In this document: one piece after another, positions 8,576 through 16,485 of the stretch
How positions within the stretch are numbered: the first letter of the stretch is position 1
Layout of the letters: every line of letters starts with the position of its first letter
Origin: Paracoccus sp. S-4012
GTDB lineage: Bacteria; Pseudomonadota; Alphaproteobacteria; Rhodobacterales; Rhodobacteraceae
Direction: 5' to 3'
Length of the DNA stretch: 64,000 nt
Assembly: GCF_009674885.1 (NCBI RefSeq)
Contig: NZ_WKKA01000002.1
Span: 310,001-374,000 of the forward strand
The notes under the pieces: model-generated
Database searches by the model: none
The model's input: the letters and a program-made list of their open reading frames with translations, nothing else
Told to the model about the DNA's origin: nothing
Position numbers and translations under genes: made by a program

Positions 8576-9927
8576 GCGCCCGCCACCGTCATGCCTTCGA
8601 CCAGCAGGCTCGGCACCGACTGGCTGCGCCATTCCGGCACGTCGCTGGCCGGGGTGAGGCGCATCAGCATCTCGCGCAGGTTGCCGGCGATGGTGCATTC
8701 ATTGACCGGAAAGGCGATGCGCCCGTTCTCGACCCAGAACCCCGCCGCGCCGCGGGAATAGTCGCCGGTGGTCGGGTTGACCGAGGCGCCGAGCATCGAG
8801 GTCACGACGAACCCGCGCCCCATGCGCTCGATCAGCGCCTCGGGGCTGTCGGCTCCGGGGGTCAGGGTCACGTTGGAGCTGGCGGGCGAGGGCGGCGATG
8901 AGGTGCCGCGCGCCGCGCTCGCCGTGCTTTGCAGGCCGAGCTTGCGGGCGGTGGAGAGGTCGAGCAGCCACGAGCGCAGGACGCCGTCCTCGACCAGATG
9001 CCGCGGCGCGGTCGGCAGGCCCTCGGCGTCGAAGGGCCGCGAGGCGGCGAAGCGGGGGCGGTGCGGGTCGTCGGTGAGGGTCAGGCCCGGCGGCAGCACC
9101 GCCTCGCCCATCGCGTCCCTGAGCCAGCTCGCGCCGCGGACGATGGCGCTACCGTTGATGGCGGAGAGCAGATGCCCGATCAGCGATGCCGCGACCCGCT
9201 GGTCGTAGAGGATCGGCACGGCGCCGGTCGGCGGCTTGCGGGCGCCCATCCGCTCGGCGGCGCGCTCGCCCGCGCGGCGGCCGATTTCCTCGGCGCTCGG
9301 CATGTCACTGTCCCAGACGCGCTGTTCGGCGGCCCAGTCGCGCTCCATCCCGGCGCCTTCGCCCGCAATCGCCACGGCCGAGATCGCATGCGCGGTGCGC
9401 CGGTAGCCGCCGGAAAAGCCGTTCGAGCCCATGATCCAGGAGGCGCGGCGGATGAAGGAGGCGTTCGCGGCCTCGGCCATGGTGACGCCCGGCACGGCAA
9501 GCGCCGCCGCCTCGGCCTGCAAGGCGAGTTCCTGAAGCCGCGCCGGCGCGGGATCCCGGCCGCTGCGCTCCTCGAGTTCGAGCGCCTCGACGCCCTCGCC
9601 GGTGGCAAGCGCCTCGCGCGGGGCGAGGCCGAGGCTGTCGTCCACCGGCGCCTCTCGGGCCATCGCCACGGCGCGCTCGGCCATTTCCTCGATGATGCGC
9701 GAGCCGGTCTCGGAGGCGGACACGCAGGCCTGCCGCCCGTCGATCAGCACCCGCAGCCCGATCTCCACGCCGTCCGCCCGCTCGGCATGCTCGAGCGCGC
9801 CATTGCGGACTTCGATCGTGGTCGCGGCGGCGCGGACGGCGATCGCGTCGGCCTCCTTCGCGCCCGCGCGGGCGGCGGCGGCAAGCAGCGCCTCGGTCAG
9901 CGCGCGCAGGGGGGCGGTGTCGATCAT
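8572..9927 (-). CDS. pmbA: TldE/PmbA, metalloprotease TldD/E family subunit
   Basis: TldD and TldE (PmbA) form a heterodimeric protease; TldE is the non-metal-binding partner. The 451-residue protein begins MIDTAPLRALTEALL and shows the family features VRNGALEHAERADGVEIGLRVLIDGRQA, then YRRTAHAISAVAIAGEGAGMERDW and the C-terminal TGDYSRGAAGFWVENGRIAFPVNECTIAGNLREML. There is no HExxxH motif as found in TldD, which supports TldE rather than TldD. An upstream in-frame ATG at 10035 was rejected as it adds a basic extension and reaches into a terminator hairpin. tldD is not in the window. Confidence 0.9.
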   Translation of the reverse strand: MIDTAPLRALTEALLAAAARAGAKEADAIAVRAAATTIEVRNGALEHAERADGVEIGLRVLIDGRQACVSASETGSRIIEEMAERAVAMAREAPVDDSLGLAPREALATGEGVEALELEERSGRDPAPARLQELALQAEAAALAVPGVTMAEAANASFIRRASWIMGSNGFSGGYRRTAHAISAVAIAGEGAGMERDWAAEQRVWDSDMPSAEEIGRRAGERAAERMGARKPPTGAVPILYDQRVAASLIGHLLSAINGSAIVRGASWLRDAMGEAVLPPGLTLTDDPHRPRFAASRPFDAEGLPTAPRHLVEDGVLRSWLLDLSTARKLGLQSTASAARGTSSPPSPASSNVTLTPGADSPEALIERMGRGFVVTSMLGASVNPTTGDYSRGAAGFWVENGRIAFPVNECTIAGNLREMLMRLTPASDVPEWRSQSVPSLLVEGMTVAGA

Positions 9928-9948
9928 CCGGGATTGGTGGCACGCAAA

Positions 9949-9974
9949 GGGGCCGGAGGGAAGCCCCCGGCCCC
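9949..9974 (-). terminator. Hairpin terminator after the DUF2125 gene
   Basis: An 8-bp GC stem (GGGGCCGG / CCGGCCCC, 10-base loop that can pair further) lies just past the DUF2125 stop codon in its direction of transcription, followed by TTT. It separates that gene from pmbA. Confidence 0.5.
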
Positions 9975-9991
9975 GGCGCAGGGCCTGGCGG

Positions 9992-11599
9992 TCAGCGGAT
10001 CTGCTGGCCGTTGGCGAAGATCTGGCCGCCCTCACGGAACTCGAACTCGGACACGAGATTATCGGGGCCCACGCCCGGACGGGTGAACATCGCCAGCATC
10101 ATGCGCACCACCTGCACCTGCTCCGGCGGCAGCAGGCCCATCGCCGTGAGCCGCTCGATCAGCCCGTTGGCCCCGTCCATCTGTGCCGAGATGGTCCCGA
10201 CCGGCTGGCTGAGATCGCCGCTCTCCGGCACGGCAAGCTGCCCCTCGGCCGCAATCCGGGCGCCGAGCGCCGCGAGGGCAAGCTGGTTGATGGTCAGCTC
10301 CACCGGCTCCACCGGGGACGGCATGTCCGCGGTATCATCGGCGGCATCGGCGGTGCCCTCCGAGGGCTCGGTACCGGTCGCATCGGTCTCGTCCATCCCG
10401 CCCGCGGCTTCGCCCGCCGCATCGCCGGCGGCCTGAGCCAGCGCCGGGTCGAACAGATCCTGTGTCACCCGCACCTGCCCGGTGACGTCGATGTCGAGGC
10501 TTGCCGGGTCGCGGGGAAGCTGCTCGCCGGGATCGAACGTCGCCCAGATCGCCTCGTCCACGGCGAGACCGGCCAGCGAATAGGCGATCTTGAAGGGCTG
10601 CGGCGCCTCCGAGGCCGTGACCGGGAACTGCACGTCGAAGGTGACTTCGCCGAGCTGGTAGGCGACCGGGAACGGCATGTCGCCGCCCTCGATTCGGGTG
10701 TCGATGCCGGTGGCTGCGCCCTGGTAGGCAATGCCCTCCTCGGCCAGGCGGATGGTCATCTCGGCCGGGCCGATCTTGAGCGCGAGGTTGCCGCTCGACG
10801 GCTCGCCCTCGCTGTCGGTGCCTGCGAACTCCACCTGATGGGTGCCCGCGCCGAGGCTGAAGCGGCCGGCGATCACCGCCCCGGCCTTGAGCGCCTCGTC
10901 GAGCGCCTCCTGCAACCCCGGCGAGCCTTCGGGCGCGCCGGCGACCTCCCCGCTGCTCTCGCTGCCCTCGATCGAGCCGTTGGCAGCAAGGCTGCCATCC
11001 GCCGTCTCGACCCCGATGCGGTAGTCGATCCTGCCGCTGCGGTTGGTCTGGCTGATGCTTCGACCGCCGTCACTCGTGACCGACTGGCCCGAGACCTCGT
11101 TCACGGTGATGGTCGCCACATCCGCCAGGTCGGGCTCCTCGGCCAGATCGACGCGGTCCACGGTGACGGTGATGCTGGGACCGGAATAGGTGTCGGTGTG
11201 CTGCGCGGCGTCGCCGGTGGACTGCAGGTCGAGATTCGGCGCGGCGAGGGTCATCTCGATCACCACCGGCCGCCCCTCCTCATCGACGGTGTCGATTTTG
11301 AGCGGCATCGTTTCGGGGAAGGTGGTGCGCACGCTGCCATCGGCCGCGCCCTGCATGACGATCTGCGACAGGCTGACCGTCAGGCCTTCCGCGGTGCCAG
11401 CCTCCTCCACCCTGAAGCTCACATCACCGAGCGTCAGCGTGTCGCCGGCGAGCTCGCGAGACCCCTCGGTGACGGTGTAGCCCATCGCCTCGTAGCTGGT
11501 GGTCCAGCTGCTCCACAGTTCTTCGGGGGTGAGGGCGAGGCCGGGGGCGGCCATCGCGACGGCGAGCGCCAGGGAGGAGGTTGAGAGTCGCACGAGCAT
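9992..11599 (-). CDS. DUF2125 domain exported protein
   Basis: A 535-residue protein with a clear signal peptide (MLVRLSTSSLALAVAMAAPGLA) followed by TPEELWSSWTTSYEAMGYTV, the start of the alphaproteobacterial DUF2125 domain. The body is rich in beta-strand-like stretches (repeated acidic and Gly/Ser/Thr segments) and resembles large periplasmic lipid-transfer-like proteins, but its function is not established. The start at 11599 was chosen for the signal peptide; the open frame upstream to 11986 has no such feature. It diverges from the crotonase gene at 11676, and a hairpin terminator follows its end. Confidence 0.75.
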   Translation of the reverse strand: MLVRLSTSSLALAVAMAAPGLALTPEELWSSWTTSYEAMGYTVTEGSRELAGDTLTLGDVSFRVEEAGTAEGLTVSLSQIVMQGAADGSVRTTFPETMPLKIDTVDEEGRPVVIEMTLAAPNLDLQSTGDAAQHTDTYSGPSITVTVDRVDLAEEPDLADVATITVNEVSGQSVTSDGGRSISQTNRSGRIDYRIGVETADGSLAANGSIEGSESSGEVAGAPEGSPGLQEALDEALKAGAVIAGRFSLGAGTHQVEFAGTDSEGEPSSGNLALKIGPAEMTIRLAEEGIAYQGAATGIDTRIEGGDMPFPVAYQLGEVTFDVQFPVTASEAPQPFKIAYSLAGLAVDEAIWATFDPGEQLPRDPASLDIDVTGQVRVTQDLFDPALAQAAGDAAGEAAGGMDETDATGTEPSEGTADAADDTADMPSPVEPVELTINQLALAALGARIAAEGQLAVPESGDLSQPVGTISAQMDGANGLIERLTAMGLLPPEQVQVVRMMLAMFTRPGVGPDNLVSEFEFREGGQIFANGQQIR

Positions 11600-11675
11600 G
11601 GGAAATACCTTTGCGGGGCAGCGGTGGGACCGGACTTGGTCCGGGTTCTGCCATGAACAGGAGTACAGCGGAACC

Positions 11676-12287
11676 GTGATCGGACGGATATCGCAGAAAG
11701 GACTAACGATCCTCACCCTCGAGCGTTCCGACAAGGCAAACGCGCTGACGGCCGGGATGCTGGAGGCGCTGACGGCGCATCTGGACGAGGTGGCGGCGGG
11801 GAGCGATCGGGCGGTGATCCTGACCGGCGCGGGAAAGGTGTTCTCCGCCGGGGCCGATCTCGACGAGGCGCGGGCGGGGCTGGCTGTCTCGCCGCTGTGG
11901 GAGCGGCTCTCGGCCCGGATGGCGGCGATGCCGTGCCTCACGATCGCGGCGCTGAACGGAACGCTCGCGGGCGGGGCCTTCGGCATGGTGCTGGCCTGCG
12001 ACCTGCGGATCGCGGTGCCGCAGGCGTCGTTCTTCTACCCGGTGATGAGGCTCGGCTTCCTGCCGCAACCCTCCGACCCGCGCCGCCTGACGGCGCTGAT
12101 CGGGCCGTCGCGGGCGAAGATAATCCTCATGGCGGGGCAGAAGGTGCCGGCGGATCAGGCCCTCGACTGGGGGCTGTTGGACCGGATCGTGGCGCCCGAG
12201 GTGCTGATGGCGGAAGCGGAGAGGCTGGCCGAGGGCGCGCTCGCGGCCAGCCCCGAGCATGTCGCGGGGATCAAGGCGCTCTGCTGA
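11676..12287 (+). CDS. Crotonase-fold protein (enoyl-CoA hydratase/isomerase family) lacking catalytic Glu residues
   Basis: This 203-residue protein has the crotonase core: LTILTLERSDKANALTAGM, VILTGAGKVFSAGADLDEA (oxyanion-hole strand) and AALNGTLAGGAFGMVLACDLRIA. It is shorter than the usual 255-265 residues, ending soon after the IVAPEVLMAEAERLAEGAL helix. By eye alignment the two hydratase glutamates are replaced: the GGGCELA-type Glu by Gly in GGAFGMV, and the GQPEI-type Glu by Val in YPVMRLG. So hydratase activity is doubtful. The start is a GTG at 11676, chosen because no ATG in frame gives a sensible N-terminus. It diverges from the DUF2125 gene. Confidence 0.75.
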   Translation: MIGRISQKGLTILTLERSDKANALTAGMLEALTAHLDEVAAGSDRAVILTGAGKVFSAGADLDEARAGLAVSPLWERLSARMAAMPCLTIAALNGTLAGGAFGMVLACDLRIAVPQASFFYPVMRLGFLPQPSDPRRLTALIGPSRAKIILMAGQKVPADQALDWGLLDRIVAPEVLMAEAERLAEGALAASPEHVAGIKALC

Positions 12288-12289
12288 GC

Positions 12290-12308
12290 GCGGGGGCGCT
12301 GCCCCCGC
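12290..12308. terminator. Hairpin between convergent crotonase and ahcY genes
   Basis: A perfect 8-bp GC stem (GCGGGGGC / GCCCCCGC, 3-base loop) starts three bases after the crotonase stop and is followed by CACCCCCGGGATATTTGG. It probably terminates both convergent genes. The CCCCCGGGATATTT tail is, from memory, a recurring intergenic sequence in Rhodobacterales genomes. Confidence 0.6.
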
Positions 12309-12337
12309 ACCCCCGGGATATTTGGATCAAGGCGAAG

Positions 12338-13729
12338 TCAGTAGCGGTAGTGGTCCGACTTGAACGGGCCGTCCGGCGGCACGCCGATATAGGCGGCCTG
12401 ATCGGGGGCGAGTTCGGTCAGGCGCACGCCGATCTTCTCGAGATGCAGCCGCGCCACCTTCTCGTCGAGGTGCTTGGGCAGGATGTAGACGCCCGGTGGA
12501 TAGGCCTCGGCCTTGGTCCAGAGCTCGATCTGCGCCAGCACCTGGTTGGTGAAGGAGGCGCTCATCACGAAGCTGGGGTGGCCGGTGGCGTTGCCGAGGT
12601 TCAGCAGGCGCCCCTGCGAGAGCAGGATGATGCGGTTGCCCGAGGGCATCGCGATCATGTCCACCTGGTCCTTGATGTTGGTCCAGCGGCTGTTGCGCAG
12701 CGCAGCGACCTGGATCTCGTTGTCGAAATGGCCGATGTTGCCGACGATCGCCATGTCCTTCATGGCGCGCATGTGCTCGAGCCGGATCACGTCCTTGTTG
12801 CCGGTGGCGGTGATGAAGATGTCGGCACTGGCGGCCACGTCCTCCAGCCGCACGACCTCGAACCCGTCCATCGCCGCCTGCAGCGCGCAGATCGGATCGA
12901 CCTCGGTCACCTTCACCCGCGCCCCCGCCCCCTGCAACGAGGCGGCGCAGCCCTTGCCCACATCGCCATAGCCGCAGACGACCGCGACCTTGCCGGCCAT
13001 CATCACGTCGGTGGCGCGGCGGATGCCGTCCACGAGGCTCTCCTTGCAGCCGTACTTGTTGTCGAATTTCGACTTCGTGACGCTGTCGTTGACGTTGATC
13101 GCCGGGAACGGCAGGCGGCCCTGCTTGTGCAGTTCGTAGAGGCGGTGGACGCCGGTGGTGGTCTCCTCCGAGACGCCGCGGATGGCGTCGCGCTGCCGGG
13201 CGAACCAGCCGGGGCTGTCCGCGAGGCGGCGGCGGATTTGCGCGAAGAGCGCCTCCTCCTCGTCCGAACCCGGGGTCTCGATCAGCGCGGTGTCGCCCTC
13301 CTCGACGCGCGCGCCGAGCAGGACATACATGGTCGCATCACCGCCATCGTCGAGGATCATGTTCGCCGGCCCGTCGGCGAACTGGAAGATGCGGTCGGTA
13401 TAGGCCCAGTAATCCTCCAGCGTCTCGCCCTTGATCGCGAAGACCGGGACGCCCGATGCGGCGATGGCCGCGGCGGCGTGGTCCTGGGTCGAGTAGATGT
13501 TGCAGGACGCCCAGCGGACCTCGGCCCCCAGCGCGGTCAGCGTCTCGATCAGCACGCCGGTCTGGATCGTCATGTGCAGGCTGCCCGCGATCCGCGCGCC
13601 CTTGAGCGGCTGGCTGGCCGCATATTCCTCGCGCAGCGCGATCAGCCCCGGCATCTCAGTCTCGGCGATGTCGAGCTCCTTGCGCCCGTATTCGGCCAGA
13701 GAGATGTCGCGGATGATATGATCGGTCAT
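12338..13729 (-). CDS. ahcY: Adenosylhomocysteinase
   Basis: AhcY reversibly hydrolyses S-adenosylhomocysteine to adenosine and homocysteine, removing the product inhibitor of methyltransferases. The 463-residue protein shows [20 protein letters not shown] (substrate domain), [25 protein letters not shown] with the NAD-binding region, the Rossmann motif [20 protein letters not shown] and the C-terminal [11 protein letters not shown], the tail that reaches the partner subunit's active site. In R. capsulatus ahcY lies downstream of hvrA; here it is about 13 kb away from hvrA. An unusually strong hairpin (13736-13762) sits just ahead of the start codon with no free Shine-Dalgarno visible. Confidence 0.98.
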   Translation of the reverse strand: MTDHIIRDISLAEYGRKELDIAETEMPGLIALREEYAASQPLKGARIAGSLHMTIQTGVLIETLTALGAEVRWASCNIYSTQDHAAAAIAASGVPVFAIKGETLEDYWAYTDRIFQFADGPANMILDDGGDATMYVLLGARVEEGDTALIETPGSDEEEALFAQIRRRLADSPGWFARQRDAIRGVSEETTTGVHRLYELHKQGRLPFPAINVNDSVTKSKFDNKYGCKESLVDGIRRATDVMMAGKVAVVCGYGDVGKGCAASLQGAGARVKVTEVDPICALQAAMDGFEVVRLEDVAASADIFITATGNKDVIRLEHMRAMKDMAIVGNIGHFDNEIQVAALRNSRWTNIKDQVDMIAMPSGNRIILLSQGRLLNLGNATGHPSFVMSASFTNQVLAQIELWTKAEAYPPGVYILPKHLDEKVARLHLEKIGVRLTELAPDQAAYIGVPPDGPFKSDHYRY

Positions 13730-13735
13730 TGGACG

Positions 13736-13762
13736 GCGCCCCCGTGAGTGTCACGAGGGCGC
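13736..13762 (-). promoter_or_regulatory. Hairpin in the ahcY 5' leader
   Basis: A 12-bp stem with one G-U pair and a 3-base loop (arms GCGCCCTCGTGA and TCACGGGGGCGC) ends six bases before the ahcY ATG. The only purine-rich candidate ribosome binding sequence, the G run, lies inside the 3' arm. No T run follows, so it is not a standard terminator of the upstream gene. It may control ahcY translation; it does not match the SAH riboswitch consensus as I know it. Confidence 0.45.
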
Positions 13763-13790
13763 ATAGCAGGCCGGGCGCGGGGCCTCAATC

Positions 13791-14246
13791 TCAGCTGGCG
13801 AGGCCGGCCTTGACGTAGAACACGTCCGGGTTCGCGCCGCTTTTGAAACCGATGCCCGAGGCGACGACGCAGCTGGTCTGCGCGTCCGCGCGCGCCGTGA
13901 CGAGCGTCCAGGTGCCCATCACGTCCGAGCCCCAGAGTTGCGTGACATTGCCGCCGATACGGGCGTGATCCACGAAGGACTCGCCGAAATCATGGATCAG
14001 CGACGCTGTGATGTTCGAATGGGCGTCGCAATAGGGCGCGTCCACCGCGGCCTCGATGCCGGTGCCGAAGCGGTCCACATTCGCGATCAGCGTGGCGGTA
14101 TCGGTGCCTTCGAGGGCGGACCAGCCGCGCACAACGGGCGTCGGGCTGTCGGCGACGCTGATGGAGGATTCGGCCTGCTCGGTCGGAAGGGCGACGAATG
14201 CCAGCGCGGCAAGCGCGGCGAAGGCGGCGGGACGGGCGGCGGTCAT
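13791..14246 (-). CDS. Small exported protein of unknown function, predicted EcfG target
   Basis: A 151-residue protein with an N-terminal signal-like segment (MTAARPAAFAALAALAFVALP). The mature part includes two cysteines (YCDAHSN and TSCVVASGIGF) that may form a disulphide, and a predicted mixed alpha/beta region with LWGSDVMGTWTLVTARADAQ. I do not recognise the family. It is upstream of ahcY on the same strand, and an EcfG-type promoter (GGAAC-N17-CGTT) lies about 65 bases ahead of its ATG, so it is probably a general stress response gene acting in the periplasm or outside the cell. Confidence 0.65.
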   Translation of the reverse strand: MTAARPAAFAALAALAFVALPTEQAESSISVADSPTPVVRGWSALEGTDTATLIANVDRFGTGIEAAVDAPYCDAHSNITASLIHDFGESFVDHARIGGNVTQLWGSDVMGTWTLVTARADAQTSCVVASGIGFKSGANPDVFYVKAGLAS

Positions 14247-14604
14247 GGCTGTGCCTCGTGTTGTTCCTGGCGGGGCCGGGTCTTCTGCCCGGCTGATTCA
14301 TGAAGGCGAAACGTCAGCGAGGCGTGGCGGGTTCCTGATTGCGGAAATGTCAAGCGTTAATGACGGGCTTGCGGGCGCATGGCGCGCAGGCGTGCAGCGG
14401 CGCATCACTGCGGGCCGCGCCGAGGACCGCGCGAGGAAATTCCGCTCGCGGTGATCCCGGCAGGCGTGGCGATGCGGGGTGGCCAGCAAACCATGGCGCA
14501 ATGGCCACGCATCTCTCGGTCCCGAAAGCCGGGAACCTTTATCTCGCGCCGGATCTTTGCGACAAGAACGGGACACGCCAAGACAACAAGCAAACGGGGC
14601 GGGG
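14247..14604. other. Divergent intergenic region upstream of tamA
   Basis: This 358-base gap separates the small exported protein gene (minus) from tamA (plus). It holds the EcfG-type promoter at 14310-14335 for the minus-strand gene. Open frames that cross it (for example from 14339 or 14379) have no start signals or family resemblance and look like chance. No clear sigma-70 promoter for tamA was found. Confidence 0.5.
14310..14335 (-). promoter_or_regulatory. EcfG-type promoter for the small exported protein gene
   Basis: On the minus strand GGAAC (14335-14331), a 17-base spacer and CGTT (14313-14310) match the established alphaproteobacterial general stress response sigma factor consensus GGAAC-N16/17-CGTT. 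The predicted start of transcription leaves a leader of about 55-60 bases before the ATG at 14246. Confidence 0.65.
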
Positions 14605-16485
14605 ATGGGCAGGTGGACGAATGCGGGGCTGGCCGCAGTGCTGGCCTTGGGCTCCGCATCGCTGGGTATCGCGCAATCGACATCGCCCTTCGCCGGGCTT
14701 TCGGGCCTTTTCGGCAACAGCGATCCGGCCGAGGGCACGCCGGTGCGCCTCGATTTCCGCATCCATGGTGACGACGGCGAGCTGGAGACCCGGCTCCGCA
14801 ATGCCTCGCTGCTGACCGCGGCACTGCGGGACCGGCGGTTCACCGGGCAGGACCTGCTCGCCGCCGCCCGCGCCGATTACGCCCGCCTTCTCGGCAACCT
14901 CTATGACGAGGGCTATTACGACGCCGTCATCGACATCACGCTGGATGGGGGCGAGGCGGCGCAGGTGGCCCCGCTCGACGCCCCGGACACGATCTCGCAG
15001 GTGATCGTCTCGGTCCGGCCCGGCACCCGCTTCACCTTCTCACGCGCCGGGATCGCGCCGGTGGCGCCCGGCACCGACCTGCCCGAGGGCTACCGCGCGG
15101 GCGAGATCGCGGGCACGGGCGTGATCCGCGACGCGGCGCGCTCGGCCGTGACCGGCTGGCGGCAGCAGGGCCACGCGAAGGCCGAGACCGGGGACACCGA
15201 CATCGTCGCGGACCACCTGCGCTACAGCGTCGATTCGCGCATTGCGATGGCCCCCGGCCCGGTCGTGACCTTCGGCAGGATGCACGTCACCGGCCTCGAT
15301 CGGCTGCGCGAAAAGCGGCTGCGCGAGATCGCGGGCTTCCCCGAGAGGCATCAGTTCGACCCAGACTTCCTCGAGGCGGTGCGCGACCGGCTGCGGCGCT
15401 CGGGCGTGTTCTCGGCCGTCACGCTCGAGGAGGCCGACGCGCTCGGCCCCGGCAACAGCATGGACGTGGCGCTGACGGTGGTCGAGAACCGGCCGCGGCG
15501 GATCGGCGCCGGGATCGAGGCGTCGAACACCGACGGCGTCGCCCTCTCGGGCTACTGGCTGCACCGCAACCTCTGGGGCGGGGCCGAGCGGTTCCGCATC
15601 GATGCGCGCGTCAGCGACATCGGCTCGGGCACCAGCGACAGCGACCAGTCGCTGAGCTTCCGCCTCGACCGCCCGGCGACCTTCCACCGCGACCTCACCG
15701 CCTATCTCGCCGCCGGGGTGGAGCGGCTGCGCGAGGAGGATTACGACAGCAACGTGGCCTTCGTGCGCGCCGGGGTCGATTACTACCGCAGCGACACGCT
15801 GAGCGGCGGCGTCGGCGTCGAATACCGCTACCAGGAAGTCACCGACGACACCGGCACGACGGAGTTCCAGACCGTTTCCCTGCCCCTCACCGGAATCTGG
15901 GACCGCCGCGATTCCGAGACCGACCCGAAGCAGGGCTTCTGGATGTCGGCCGAACTGGCCCCCTTCGCCGGCCTCGACACCACCACCGGTTCCGGCGTCC
16001 GCGGCGTTCTCGAGGGGCGCGCCTATCGCAGCTTCGGCGCGGAGGAGCGGCTGACCTTCGCGGGCCGCGCGCGCCTCGGCACCGTTACCGGTCCCGAGAT
16101 CATCGAGACGCCGCGCGACTACCTGTTCTATTCGGGCGGCGGCGGCACCGTGCGCGGCCAGCCGTTCGAATCGCTCGGCGTCGAGGTCATCCCCGGCCCG
16201 AACGGCCCGATCCGCACCGGGGGCATGTCGCTCGCCGTCGTCAACGCCGAGGCGCGCTTCCAGGTGCGCGAGAAGATCGGCGTGGTGGGCTTCGCCGATT
16301 ACGGGAAGGTCTGGGAAGAGGGCGGCTTCGGCGGCGGCAGCGGCTGGCATGCGGGCGCGGGCCTGGGCGTGCGCTATCTGACGCCGATCGGGCCGATCCG
16401 CCTCGATGTGGCGGGACCCGTTGGCGGCGAGCCGGATACCGGCGACGGCGTGCAGGTCTATCTCGGCATCGGGCAGGCCTTCTGA
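14605..16485 (+). CDS. tamA: TamA, outer-membrane BamA-family translocation/assembly protein
   Basis: TamA is an Omp85-family outer-membrane barrel that works with TamB in outer-membrane protein or lipid transport. The 626-residue product has a signal sequence (GLAAVLALGSASLGIAQ), POTRA-like domains (about residues 40-290, including YDEGYYDAVIDITLDG and FGRMHVTGLDRLREKRLRE) and a C-terminal barrel with the Omp85 features YFYSGGGGTVRGQPFESLG-like (RDYLFYSGGGGTVRGQPF) and GAGLGVRYLTPIGPIRLDVAGP. The ATG at 14605 follows a GGGGCGGGG stretch. It overlaps tamB by one base (TGATG), so the two are translationally coupled. Confidence 0.93.
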   Translation: MGRWTNAGLAAVLALGSASLGIAQSTSPFAGLSGLFGNSDPAEGTPVRLDFRIHGDDGELETRLRNASLLTAALRDRRFTGQDLLAAARADYARLLGNLYDEGYYDAVIDITLDGGEAAQVAPLDAPDTISQVIVSVRPGTRFTFSRAGIAPVAPGTDLPEGYRAGEIAGTGVIRDAARSAVTGWRQQGHAKAETGDTDIVADHLRYSVDSRIAMAPGPVVTFGRMHVTGLDRLREKRLREIAGFPERHQFDPDFLEAVRDRLRRSGVFSAVTLEEADALGPGNSMDVALTVVENRPRRIGAGIEASNTDGVALSGYWLHRNLWGGAERFRIDARVSDIGSGTSDSDQSLSFRLDRPATFHRDLTAYLAAGVERLREEDYDSNVAFVRAGVDYYRSDTLSGGVGVEYRYQEVTDDTGTTEFQTVSLPLTGIWDRRDSETDPKQGFWMSAELAPFAGLDTTTGSGVRGVLEGRAYRSFGAEERLTFAGRARLGTVTGPEIIETPRDYLFYSGGGGTVRGQPFESLGVEVIPGPNGPIRTGGMSLAVVNAEARFQVREKIGVVGFADYGKVWEEGGFGGGSGWHAGAGLGVRYLTPIGPIRLDVAGPVGGEPDTGDGVQVYLGIGQAF

